A DNA stretch of 64,000 nt, taken from positions 62,001-126,000 of the forward strand of contig NZ_JAOWCB010000013.1 of NCBI RefSeq assembly GCF_026420845.1. The letters are read 5' to 3'. A program made the translations under genes and the position numbers. Below, piece after piece: positions 8,574 to 16,426 of the stretch; position 1 is the first letter of the stretch, and every line of letters begins with the position of its first letter. The notes beneath the pieces were generated by a model. The model had not been told where the DNA came from and ran no database searches. It saw only the letters and a program-made list of their open reading frames with translations. Source of the DNA: Streptomyces sp. PR69 (GTDB lineage Bacteria; Actinomycetota; Actinomycetes; Streptomycetales; Streptomycetaceae).

Positions 8574-8721
8574 CTAGGGATCGGAAAGGACACAAAAAGG
8601 GTGCTAACCCTGTGACAGATAAGGAAGTTGGGAAGTTTGAGGAAGGTCAGGCACTAGGGGTCCTGAGTTACACGATGGCTCCCTGACGCCGCACAGGAAA
8701 GCGAATAAAAGGGTCAGTGGC

Positions 8722-9540
8722 TCACGAGGTGCTCCGCAGATCGGCCAACGTCGCGGCGACGCCGGGAAGTTCGGAGCGGGCGGGCGCTTCGAGGCCGTCC
8801 ACGAAGAGCTGGAGATGGCGGTGGACGAAGCGGTCCATGTTCGGGCAGGCGGTGCCCGGCAGGGGCCTGGTGAGCTGGGACAGCGCCACCATCAGATCGC
8901 CGACGGCGACGTCGCCGCGCATCCGGCCCGCGGACTGGGCGCGTTCGACGAGGCTCTGTACGGCCGCTTCAAGCCGCTCCCGCCCGGCGTCCAGATCGGG
9001 GTGAGCGGTGTCGAAGGCCCCGGAGAGCATCGGACAGAGCGCGCCGATGCGCTCGTCGGCCGCCGTGTGCACAAAGCGCCGTACGGCGGCGAAGGGGTCG
9101 GCCTCCTCCGCTGTCGCCGCCTCCGCCTGCCGGGAGACGCGGTCCAGCACGGCGACGACGACGTCGAGGATGAGGGCGGCGCGGTCGGGGAAGTGCCGGT
9201 AGAGGGTGGCGTTGCCGACTCCGGCGCGGCGGGCGATCTCATCGAGCGGCACGTCGGGACCGTGTTCGACGAACATCTCGCGTGCGGCGGCGACGATCCG
9301 CTCCCGGTTGCGCAGGGCGTCGGCCCGTGGGCGGGGGATGCGACGCGCGGACGTCTGGCCTCCGGACTCCCGGCGCCCGGACGCGCCGCCGGCGGACATG
9401 CCGCCGGCCCCCGCGGACCCGGCGACCCCGGCGGCCCCCGCGGCCTCGGCGGACCCTGCGGACCCCGCAACCCCCGCGACCCCGGCGGACCCCGCAACCC
9501 CGGCGGACCCGGCCGCCGTGCCGGACTTCACGGCTCCCAT
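8722..9540 (-). CDS. TetR/AcrR family regulator with Ala-Gly-Ser tail
   Basis: 272-residue regulator. Residues 1-60 are a low-complexity Ala/Gly/Ser/Val stretch encoded by nonamer tandem repeats at about 9410-9525. The TetR helix-turn-helix follows (RERIVAAAREMFVEHG, then LDEIARRAGVGNATLYRHFPDRAALI, about residues 77-125). The C-terminal ligand domain is all-helical. It lies 5' of and co-oriented with the MFS exporter, a common repressor-pump arrangement. An inverted repeat at 9612-9628 is a candidate autoregulatory site. The true start may lie downstream of the repeat tract; the ATG at 9540 is the first in frame. Confidence 0.8.
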   Translation of the reverse strand: MGAVKSGTAAGSAGVAGSAGVAGVAGSAGSAEAAGAAGVAGSAGAGGMSAGGASGRRESGGQTSARRIPRPRADALRNRERIVAAAREMFVEHGPDVPLDEIARRAGVGNATLYRHFPDRAALILDVVVAVLDRVSRQAEAATAEEADPFAAVRRFVHTAADERIGALCPMLSGAFDTAHPDLDAGRERLEAAVQSLVERAQSAGRMRGDVAVGDLMVALSQLTRPLPGTACPNMDRFVHRHLQLFVDGLEAPARSELPGVAATLADLRSTS

Positions 9541-9611
9541 GCGTTCCCACGCCCCTCGCTGCGATACGAACCGGGGACCAGCTCCCCGCTTCTTGCGGAC
9601 ACGGGTGTAAA

Positions 9612-9628
9612 CGGGGAAACGATCCCCG
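9612..9628. promoter_or_regulatory. Candidate TetR operator
   Basis: CGGGGA (9612-9617) and TCCCCG (9623-9628) form an inverted repeat with a 5-base spacer. It lies 72 bases upstream of the TetR start in the spacer shared with the divergent metalloprotease gene. Confidence 0.4.
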
Positions 9629-9792
9629 GTTATTTCCCGCGATTGATGTGACCTGAGTCACTCGACTGGCGGAGCCCGCTCCGAACCCCACGATCGGCCC
9701 ACCCGGCGCGCGCCCCGCCGTCCCCCCGCCGAGGCTGAGCCCACGGAGCGCAGCCAGGGCCGGCCGGCTGCCGCGGACCCGAAGGCGGACGT

Positions 9793-11166
9793 ATGCAGCA
9801 CAGACGCCACCGGATACGCAGATCCCACAGCAGCCCCGCTGCCCGCGGCAGCCACACAGCTCGCCGCAGCCCCGCAGACCGCCACAGCCCCGCAGACCGC
9901 CGCCGCACCAGGCGGCACCGCGCACTCGCCGGCCTCGCCGCCCTCACCCTGGCCGCCCTCACCACGGCGAGCGCCACCCTCCCCGCCACCACCCGCGGCG
10001 TCTCCGCCGGTCCGGTCGCCGACCGGGACGCCGCAGGTCTCGGACCGTGCCGCCTCCCGTCCGCGATCGGGGTGCAGATGTCGGAAGGGCTGCCCACCCC
10101 ACCCGGCTACTCCCGCTCCACAGGCGAGGTCCGCGCCCTCAATCTGATGATCGACTTCCCGGACGCGGTCGGCGTGGGCAGCGCGCTCGACCGGCTCGCG
10201 GAATTCTTCCCGCAGACCTCCGACTGGTTCTCCACCAGCTCATACGGGCGGCTCAGCTATCGGCCGGACGCCCCGGTCGCAGACTGGCTGCGGATGCCCG
10301 CGCCGTTCGCGTCGTACGGGATAGAGCGCGGCTCCCCCTACGAGCCGGGGTACCGCAGGCTGGTCGAGGACATCGTCGCCACGGCCGACCGCCATGTGGA
10401 CTTCAGCGTATACGACCTGGTCAACATACTGGTGACCCCGAACGCCGGCCCCTCGGCGCTGGACACCGTGCTGTCCGTGACCTTCTCCGGCAACCACGAG
10501 GCCCCGACCGCCGACGGGGTGCCGCTCGCCAACACGTCCTTCGTCTACAGCCGCCAGGACGACGGCTCGGGGTCGTACGCGGAGACCGGCTACCGGGTTC
10601 TGCCCCATGAGAACGGGCATGTCTTCGGCCTGCCCGACCTCTACACCGCGGAGGGCGGGGGCGCGGTCGGCCACTGGGACATCATGTCCGAGGACTGGGG
10701 GGCCAACAACGATCTGCTGGGCTGGCACAAGTGGAAGCTGGGCTGGCTGGACAGCGACCAGATCAGCTGTGCGGCCGCCCCCGGCTCCACCGAGCACACG
10801 CTGACGCCGCTTGCCCTCGCGGGCGGGCCCAAGCTGGCGGTCGTGCCGCTGGACGAGACCTCGGGGTACGCGGTGGAGGTGCGCACCCGGGCGGGAAACG
10901 ACGAGGCGGTGTGCGAGCCGGGGGTGCTGATCTACCGCGTACGGTCCGATGTGGACACCGGGCAGGGGCCGGTGACGGTGTCCGACAGCAGGCGCGACAG
11001 CGGAGGCTGCACCCGGCGGCCCAATGTGCACGCGGAGCTGTCCGACGCCCCGTACCGGCCGGGCGAGTTCTTCCTGGACGAGGAGCACGGGGTGCGGATC
11101 TCCGTGCTGGAGGAGCTCGAAGGGGACCGGGCCGGGGCCTACCGGGTGCGCATCACCCGCTCCTGA
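9793..11166 (+). CDS. Secreted M6-type zinc metalloprotease
   Basis: 457-residue exported protease. The N-terminus is unusually Arg/His-rich for about 44 residues, then a hydrophobic stretch (ALAGLAALTLAALTTASATL) acts as signal peptide, so the mature enzyme would be extracellular. The zinc site is HENGH at residues 272-276, a variant of HExxH, followed by GLPDLY and a Met-turn region (HWDIMSEDWG). The order matches M6 (immune inhibitor A-like) domain proteins. The C-terminal 170 residues are a beta-rich domain ending EGDRAGAYRVRITRS. Its last 14 bases overlap the convergent acyl-CoA ligase gene. Substrates are probably extracellular proteins. Confidence 0.82.
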   Translation: MQHRRHRIRRSHSSPAARGSHTARRSPADRHSPADRRRTRRHRALAGLAALTLAALTTASATLPATTRGVSAGPVADRDAAGLGPCRLPSAIGVQMSEGLPTPPGYSRSTGEVRALNLMIDFPDAVGVGSALDRLAEFFPQTSDWFSTSSYGRLSYRPDAPVADWLRMPAPFASYGIERGSPYEPGYRRLVEDIVATADRHVDFSVYDLVNILVTPNAGPSALDTVLSVTFSGNHEAPTADGVPLANTSFVYSRQDDGSGSYAETGYRVLPHENGHVFGLPDLYTAEGGGAVGHWDIMSEDWGANNDLLGWHKWKLGWLDSDQISCAAAPGSTEHTLTPLALAGGPKLAVVPLDETSGYAVEVRTRAGNDEAVCEPGVLIYRVRSDVDTGQGPVTVSDSRRDSGGCTRRPNVHAELSDAPYRPGEFFLDEEHGVRISVLEELEGDRAGAYRVRITRS

Positions 11167-12913
11167 CCTCCAGAGCCTCTCCGATCTCCGGAGCCTCTCC
11201 GGCCGCGGCGAACAGCCCGCGCAGCTCCCCCTTGAGGACCTTCCCCGTCGGATTGCGCGGCAGCTCCGCCCGCTGCATCCGCACATGGACGGGCACCTTG
11301 AAGGCGGCGAGACCCCGGGCGGCATGCGCCCGCAGATCATCGGCGGTGACCGCGGCGGCCTCCGGCCGCAGCCGGACGACGGCGGCGACCTCCTCGCCGA
11401 GGACCGGGTGCGGCACGCCGAGGACGGCGGCGTCGAGGACAGCGGGGTGGTCGTGAAGGGCGGACTCGACCTCGGCGCAGTACACGTTCTCGCCGCCGCG
11501 CACCACCATGTCCTTGATCCGGTCGACGACGGTGACCCGGCCCTCCCGCAGCACGGCGAGGTCCCCGGTCCTGAACCAGCCGTCCGGCGTGAACGCCCGG
11601 GCCGTCGCCTCCTCGTCACGCCAGTAGCCGCGCACCAGCGACTGGCCGCGCAGATGCAGTTCGCCGGTCTCGCCGTCGGGCAGTTCGCGGCCGTCCCGCC
11701 CGACGATCCGCGCCTCGACTGCGGGCGCGGGGCGTCCGGCCCCGGCCGGGTCGGATCGGTAGGCGTCGCCGAAGTTCGCCAGGACGCCCCCGCCGGTCTC
11801 GGTCAGCCCGTAGCCGTTGCGGGGTTCGACGCGGCGGCCGTGGCGCTCGGTCAGCCGCCCTACGAGCGTGGCGGGCGGCGCGGCCCCGCCGGTGCCGAGG
11901 TTGGTGAGCGTGTCCAGCCCGTGACCGGCCCGCTCGGCGGCGTCCAGCAGCTGGAGCGCGGTGGTGGGGACGCCCGCGTAGTGGGTCACCCGGCAGCGGT
12001 CGATCAGTGCGAGGGCCTGCTCGGCGTCCCACTTGCGCATGAGCACCAGGCTGCCGCCGGCCGCCATCGTCGAATACAGCGTGGTGAAGGCGGCCGCATG
12101 GAAGAACGGGAACGTCATCAGCACCACCGGCGCGGGCCCCTGCCCCGGGACCGCGCCCCGGGCGAGCGCGGACGCGGCGGCGAAGTACCGCGGATGGACG
12201 GCGGCCCCGGCCTGGGCGAACTGGGTGGCGACGGCGCCCTTGGGCCGCCCGGTGGTCCCGGAGGTGTACATGATCGTGGCGTCATCCTCGGGCCGCACCT
12301 CGACGGCGGGCGGGGCGACGGGCAGCTCCGGGCACGGCTCCGCATACAGTTCCACGCCCTCGCCCCCGTACTCCTTCCCGTACTCCTCTCCGGGACCTTC
12401 CGGGTGGAACACGACGACCAGCGTCCCCCGCCTCCGGCTCCAGGCGGCGATCCGCGGATACCGCTCCCCGTCCACGAGCAGCACCCCCGGCTCGCAGTCG
12501 TCCAGGGCGTACGCCATCTCGTCCTCGGTCCACCACGCGTTGAGCGGCACGGCGACGAGCCCCGCCAACTGGGCGGCCCAGAAGGCGATCTGCCACTCGG
12601 GGTGATTGCGCATCGCGACGACGGCCCGCTCACCTGGCCGCAGCCCGTGCACCTCGACGAGCCGCCGCGCAAGCGCGGAGGCGGCCGTGAAGAACTCCCG
12701 GTAGCCATAGCTCCGCCCGGCCCCGACCAGAAACGGCCGCTCCCCGAAGGCCCACACCCCCTCGACGAACTCCCGCAGCGTCCGCGGCCCCGCGGCGTAC
12801 TCCAGCGCGCCGCTCTCCCCACGCACCACGGCGAACGGCGCCCCGTCCGCCACCAGCCCCTCCTCGCCCACGGCCGCCTGCTCCCTCCACCCCGGCGCTA
12901 AGCGCCCGCTCAC
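11153..12913 (-). CDS. AMP-binding acyl-CoA ligase
   Basis: 586-residue ANL-superfamily enzyme that activates a carboxylic acid as acyl-AMP and transfers it to CoA. The P-loop is IMYTSGTTGRPKGAV (about residue 215). GYGLTETGGG and the hinge region YWRDEEATARAF, GWFRTGDLA follow, and the catalytic lysine lies in NPTGKVLKGELR near the C-terminus. Substrate class cannot be deduced; medium- or long-chain fatty acids or aromatic acids are typical. The start is taken as the GTG at 12913, which lacks a clear ribosome-binding site. With this start codon 5 is TTA, which in Streptomyces would make translation depend on the bldA tRNA. It is convergent with the protease gene. Confidence 0.87.
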   Translation of the reverse strand: MSGRLAPGWREQAAVGEEGLVADGAPFAVVRGESGALEYAAGPRTLREFVEGVWAFGERPFLVGAGRSYGYREFFTAASALARRLVEVHGLRPGERAVVAMRNHPEWQIAFWAAQLAGLVAVPLNAWWTEDEMAYALDDCEPGVLLVDGERYPRIAAWSRRRGTLVVVFHPEGPGEEYGKEYGGEGVELYAEPCPELPVAPPAVEVRPEDDATIMYTSGTTGRPKGAVATQFAQAGAAVHPRYFAAASALARGAVPGQGPAPVVLMTFPFFHAAAFTTLYSTMAAGGSLVLMRKWDAEQALALIDRCRVTHYAGVPTTALQLLDAAERAGHGLDTLTNLGTGGAAPPATLVGRLTERHGRRVEPRNGYGLTETGGGVLANFGDAYRSDPAGAGRPAPAVEARIVGRDGRELPDGETGELHLRGQSLVRGYWRDEEATARAFTPDGWFRTGDLAVLREGRVTVVDRIKDMVVRGGENVYCAEVESALHDHPAVLDAAVLGVPHPVLGEEVAAVVRLRPEAAAVTADDLRAHAARGLAAFKVPVHVRMQRAELPRNPTGKVLKGELRGLFAAAGEAPEIGEALEVRSG

Positions 12914-13040
12914 ATCCCGGCGACGCTATGCGGACCCCACCCCTCCGTCAAGCGCCGCCGAAAACGGATAAGCCGACAGCCCCCACCACCCCACCCGCTA
13001 CACTGTCCGCGGCGGATCAGCCCATGGGCGACGCCGCCCC

Positions 13041-13116
13041 GCCTCCGTAGCTCAGGGGATAGAGCACGGCTCTCCTAAAGCCGGTGTCGCAGGTTCGAAT
13101 CCTGCCGGGGGCACCA
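13041..13116 (+). tRNA. tRNA-Arg(CCT)
   Basis: The gene folds as a complete cloverleaf with encoded CCA: acceptor stem GCCTCCG/CGGGGGC with one T-G pair, anticodon stem CGGCT/AGCCG around loop CTCCTAA, and T arm GCAGG-TTCGAAT-CCTGC. The anticodon CCT reads AGG arginine codons. A -10-like TACACT lies at 12999-13004. The 3' half is read on the other strand as the end of the serine recombinase, so the tRNA is the integration target of the element to its right. Confidence 0.96.
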
Positions 13117-14845
13117 AAGCAGACACATTCGAACCCTCGGCACCCCGCAAGGGGGCCGAGGGTACAGACGACAAGCCTCCAGCGGCGTTCAACGCCCTGG
13201 GGGCTTTCTCATGGGCGCGGGCTTTGAGCGCCCGCTCCAGGGCCTCTGTCAGCGCAGCCCCGCCGCCCTCTGGGTCCTGCCGGATCGCTTGCCCGGCGCT
13301 ACGTACACCCTCGTCCAGCAGCACCGCGAACGGCTCGGCGTAGGCATGCTGCACCTCGCCCTCCTCATCGATCATGAGGTGCGTGAAGAACGCCTGGTTG
13401 AAGAGCCGTCGCACCTGCGGCGGAGCTGTCAGGTACGCCGTTTGGCAGTCCCGGGTCAGGTCGAGCGCCGCAGCCAGGTTCGCTTCGATCTTCTCGGTCT
13501 CGGCCATGGACGCATTGAGCCGTTCCTCCACAGTCGCCAGTCGGCTCCCGAGCCGCTGCTGTTCGGTAGCGATGAGCTCCATCGGCACGGCGCCGCTGTA
13601 GATCGCCTCGACCAGCTTCTGCCGTTGTGCGGTGAGCTTGAACTTCTCACTCTTCAGCAGACGACGCTCTCGCTCGGCGTCCTCGCGACGAGAGGCGAGC
13701 GCCTGACGTACGCCTTCCTCCAGCGCATCGCGCAGCCCTGACTCAAGCTGCACAGTTGCCCAGTAGTTCTCGACCAACCTCTCGACCTTGCCGACGAGCA
13801 GTGCCTTGCGTGTGCAGGCGGTGATCTTCTGGTGGCGCCCCAGACACACGAAGTACGGGTAGGTCGTGCCGTGACGGTTCTTGGCCATGGTGATGATCAG
13901 CCGGCTGCCGCAGGTACCGCAGAACACACTCGACTTGAGGTAGTGCCGGTGTTCGCGCTGCTTCTCGCCGACCAGGTGGGAGGCGAGGACGTCCTGCACC
14001 TTCTGCCAGGTGACCGGGTCAATGAGCGGCTGGTGCCTGCCCTGGTGGGCAACGCCCCGGTAGACGACCTCGCCCTTGTAGTAGGGGTTGGTCAGGATGT
14101 TGTGCAGGATGTTCGGCCGCACCGGTCGAGCGGCGAGCTTGGGTGTCCGCCTGGTGGTGAGTCCCCGTAGCTCCAGCTCTTCGGCCATGGACCGCAGCGT
14201 CCACTCGCCGGTAGCGAAGGCCACGAAGGCCCACGTGATCAGCTCGGCCCGTTCCGGGTCGGGCTCGACAGTGCGCTCCTCGCGCCCCTCAAGCGTGAAA
14301 CGTCCAATGTTGCGGTAGCCGAGCGGCGCCCGTCCGGGCGTACCGCCGCCCTTGGCCTTCTGCGACATGCCCTTGTGTACTTCGGTGGCCAGGTTGCGGG
14401 AGTAGAACTCGGCGATGGACGACATGATGCCGTGCAGCAGCATGCCCGATGGCGTCTCGTCGATGTTCTCGGTCGCCGACACCAGGGTCGCCCCGGCCTT
14501 CTTGATGGCCATGGTGATCTCGATGTCGTCGACCCGATTCCTTGCCAACCGGTCGATCTTGTGGACGAGGACGTAGTCGACTTGGTTTTCTGCCAGATAC
14601 TTCAGCATCCGCTGAAGGTCGGGACGGTCAGCGGACTTGGCCGACTCCCCGGCGTCCACGAACTCGGTGACGATAACCGCACCGAGACTTTCCGCCTTGC
14701 GGCGCAGCGCCTCACGCTGCGCAGGGATAGAGAATCCCTCGGCCTGGCCACCCTTTTGCGCCTGTTCTTTGGTCGAGACGCGAAGATAGGCAACGGCCGT
14801 CTTCGCTGGGTCGGCACTGGCTGTCATTGTGTAGTTCCTGTCCAT
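13052..14845 (-). CDS. Large serine recombinase (integrase)
   Basis: 597-residue site-specific recombinase. The resolvase domain spans about residues 17-165, with catalytic Ser24 in AVAYLRVSTKEQ and the DRLARN segment. The recombinase domain follows (GRAPLGYRNIGRF to about 300). A zinc ribbon begins at about residue 309 (CGTCGSRLIIT, YFVCLGRHQKITAC) and a coiled coil occupies about 370-450. It catalyses integration and excision through a Ser-DNA intermediate. The last 20 or so residues, including PPAGFEPATPALGE, are the reverse-strand translation of the tRNA-Arg gene, and the stop lies in its D arm. The native C-terminus in the circular form would therefore differ. The ATG at 14845 follows AAAGGGG. 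Confidence 0.92.
   Translation of the reverse strand: MDRNYTMTASADPAKTAVAYLRVSTKEQAQKGGQAEGFSIPAQREALRRKAESLGAVIVTEFVDAGESAKSADRPDLQRMLKYLAENQVDYVLVHKIDRLARNRVDDIEITMAIKKAGATLVSATENIDETPSGMLLHGIMSSIAEFYSRNLATEVHKGMSQKAKGGGTPGRAPLGYRNIGRFTLEGREERTVEPDPERAELITWAFVAFATGEWTLRSMAEELELRGLTTRRTPKLAARPVRPNILHNILTNPYYKGEVVYRGVAHQGRHQPLIDPVTWQKVQDVLASHLVGEKQREHRHYLKSSVFCGTCGSRLIITMAKNRHGTTYPYFVCLGRHQKITACTRKALLVGKVERLVENYWATVQLESGLRDALEEGVRQALASRREDAERERRLLKSEKFKLTAQRQKLVEAIYSGAVPMELIATEQQRLGSRLATVEERLNASMAETEKIEANLAAALDLTRDCQTAYLTAPPQVRRLFNQAFFTHLMIDEEGEVQHAYAEPFAVLLDEGVRSAGQAIRQDPEGGGAALTEALERALKARAHEKAPRALNAAGGLSSVPSAPLRGAEGSNVSALVPPAGFEPATPALGEPCSIP
13134..13206 (+). terminator. Two hairpins downstream of tRNA-Arg
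   Basis: The first pairs CCCTCGGC (13134-13141) with GCCGAGGG (13155-13162) and an inner CCCC/GGGG. The second pairs AAGCC, CCAG and GGCGTT with AACGCC, CTGG and GGCTT (13173-13206) and is followed by TTTCTC. They probably end tRNA transcription although they lie inside the antisense recombinase frame. Confidence 0.6.
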
Positions 14846-14896
14846 GCTGCCCCTTTCTCTTGCTCTTGGTTATGTTTGTTGTGGGGGTAGGTCTTG

Positions 14897-15247
14897 TTAG
14901 GCGCCGTCGTTTTCTGACGCCGCTCGATGCACACGTTCCTCCACCTCCCGAATCACCGATTCAGGCAGATGGCCGTAGCACTTCCGCAGATGAGCCCGGA
15001 TGCACGGCACGCCACATGCTGTGGTCTGTCCGGCCTCGGCAAGCATGTCCACAAGGGGTATCTCCAGGGCGCTGGCCAGGGACGACAGTGTGCCGATCTC
15101 GGGCTGGCGGGCATGGCCCGACTCCAGGCGCAACACCACTGCCGGATCAATCCCGGCCCGTCGCGCCAATTCGCGAACACCCCACTCCTTGCTCTTACGA
15201 AGTCGCTTTACATATTCCCCTAAACCCCTTGCCTGCTCTTCCGTCAT
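14897..15247 (-). CDS. XRE-family HTH regulator beside the integrase
   Basis: 116-residue protein. Residues 8-65 form a lambda-repressor-like helix-turn-helix (GEYVKRLRKSKEWGVRELAR, AGIDPAVVLRLESGHARQPE, LSSLASALEIPL). The remaining half contains three cysteines and an acidic C-terminus. It lies 51 bases upstream of the recombinase in the same direction, a usual place for a regulator of excision or of the recombinase itself. GGAGG nine bases before the ATG at 15247 supports the start. It could also serve as a recombination directionality factor, but nothing shows that directly. Confidence 0.78.
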   Translation of the reverse strand: MTEEQARGLGEYVKRLRKSKEWGVRELARRAGIDPAVVLRLESGHARQPEIGTLSSLASALEIPLVDMLAEAGQTTACGVPCIRAHLRKCYGHLPESVIREVEERVHRAASENDGA

Positions 15248-15388
15248 TATTCTCGGCCTCCGTTAATTTGCCGTCCTATTTTACCTCCGTTACCCCTAAA
15301 TTCCCAGGGTAATTCCATGACTACACTCCGGAGTTCCCATGTTTCGGCGATAGCAACAGCAAGGAATTAAAGATGTCCTCCTCCTGAT

Positions 15389-16231
15389 TCACGCCCCGCC
15401 TTGCGATCCATCGTTGCCAGCGTTCGTGATCGTGTCCCGAAACTGCTCCTCGGTAATCGCCCGGAAAAGTTCACGTTGCAAGCCCCGCTCACCATCCAAC
15501 GCCGCAGCAATGACCCGCTTCCGCCGCTCATCCGGCACCACCCACAGCACCGCCGGAAACAAACCAAACTCCGCTTGATGCGCCCCGCTCATCGCGTACC
15601 GCTGGTACACCCCGGCTTTCCGCACCACTACGCCCGGATGTTCGGTCGCACGGTCCACCTCAATAAACCAGTGATCCTCAAAATCTCCGCTCGCGGTGAT
15701 GGCGAATAGATCCGGCTTCAGCCACGACCGGGCACCATGCGGGGCAAGGAACGAGCGCCAGCAGGCCGGTTCCGGCTCCAAGGTCATCAGCTCCACCGCG
15801 CCCCGACGGTCAAGCTCTCGGAGCTGGACAGCCGCCTCGGCCACGGCCAACGTGTGATCCACGAACAACGCCGAAGGCTCGATGTATCGTCGCCGCTTCT
15901 CCTCGCCATGTAGCACTCTCAGCAGCCGCTCACCCGTGGCGCCGAGCTGCCAGACGATCCCCGACGATCCAGCGCGTACACCTCCGATGCGCCGCTTCAG
16001 CCGGGCCACCAAGCCGCGCGCCTCCAATCGGCTGAGCACGCGCATCGTCGCCACGCTCGCGGCGGCCTCGGTCGCGTGTCGCTTGCCCTCAAATGTTGGT
16101 TGGTCGTGGGTGAAGTGCAGTCGCCTCAGTAGCTCGGTGGTCAACAGTCGAAGTTCGCGCAGCGAATCCAGCACGGCCCGGTCACGGTCGGACAGGTGTG
16201 TCAGCAGGTCGGCGACTCGTTCCCTAGGCAT
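15389..16231 (-). CDS. Replication-relaxation family protein
   Basis: About 280 residues, recognised as the Replic_Relax family of actinobacterial plasmids and integrative elements. The N-terminus is a winged helix (LTHLSDRDRAVLDSLRELRL, LLRRLHFT, ATMRVLSRLEARGLVARLKR), followed by a region with PDLFAITASGDFEDHWFIEVDRATE that resembles a nuclease-like fold. The family is linked to plasmid replication or DNA processing, but its mechanism is not established. The ATG at 16231 has GGAGG ten bases upstream; a longer reading from 16390 lacks this. The neighbouring VirD4-like ATPase is its usual partner. Confidence 0.78.
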   Translation of the reverse strand: MPRERVADLLTHLSDRDRAVLDSLRELRLLTTELLRRLHFTHDQPTFEGKRHATEAAASVATMRVLSRLEARGLVARLKRRIGGVRAGSSGIVWQLGATGERLLRVLHGEEKRRRYIEPSALFVDHTLAVAEAAVQLRELDRRGAVELMTLEPEPACWRSFLAPHGARSWLKPDLFAITASGDFEDHWFIEVDRATEHPGVVVRKAGVYQRYAMSGAHQAEFGLFPAVLWVVPDERRKRVIAAALDGERGLQRELFRAITEEQFRDTITNAGNDGSQGGA

Positions 16232-16426
16232 GACGGCCTCCGACCAGGTGGCCGCCGTCCGGGATGCGGGATGGACAACCAGACGGGCAGTCAGTCCCAT
16301 CCCGAACAACCGATGAAGGCCGGTATGACCTGGGGGAACCGTTGCGCTCGCTCGACGCGAAGACATGGGCGAGGAGTCGGCCGAAGACACGGGGAGGTAT
16401 TGGCGGATGCGTGCAGACCGGACGCC

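Noticed and set aside
13134..13162. Hairpin after the tRNA as an attachment-site palindrome
   Set aside because: It has the form of a tRNA terminator and no copy exists at the far end of the element.
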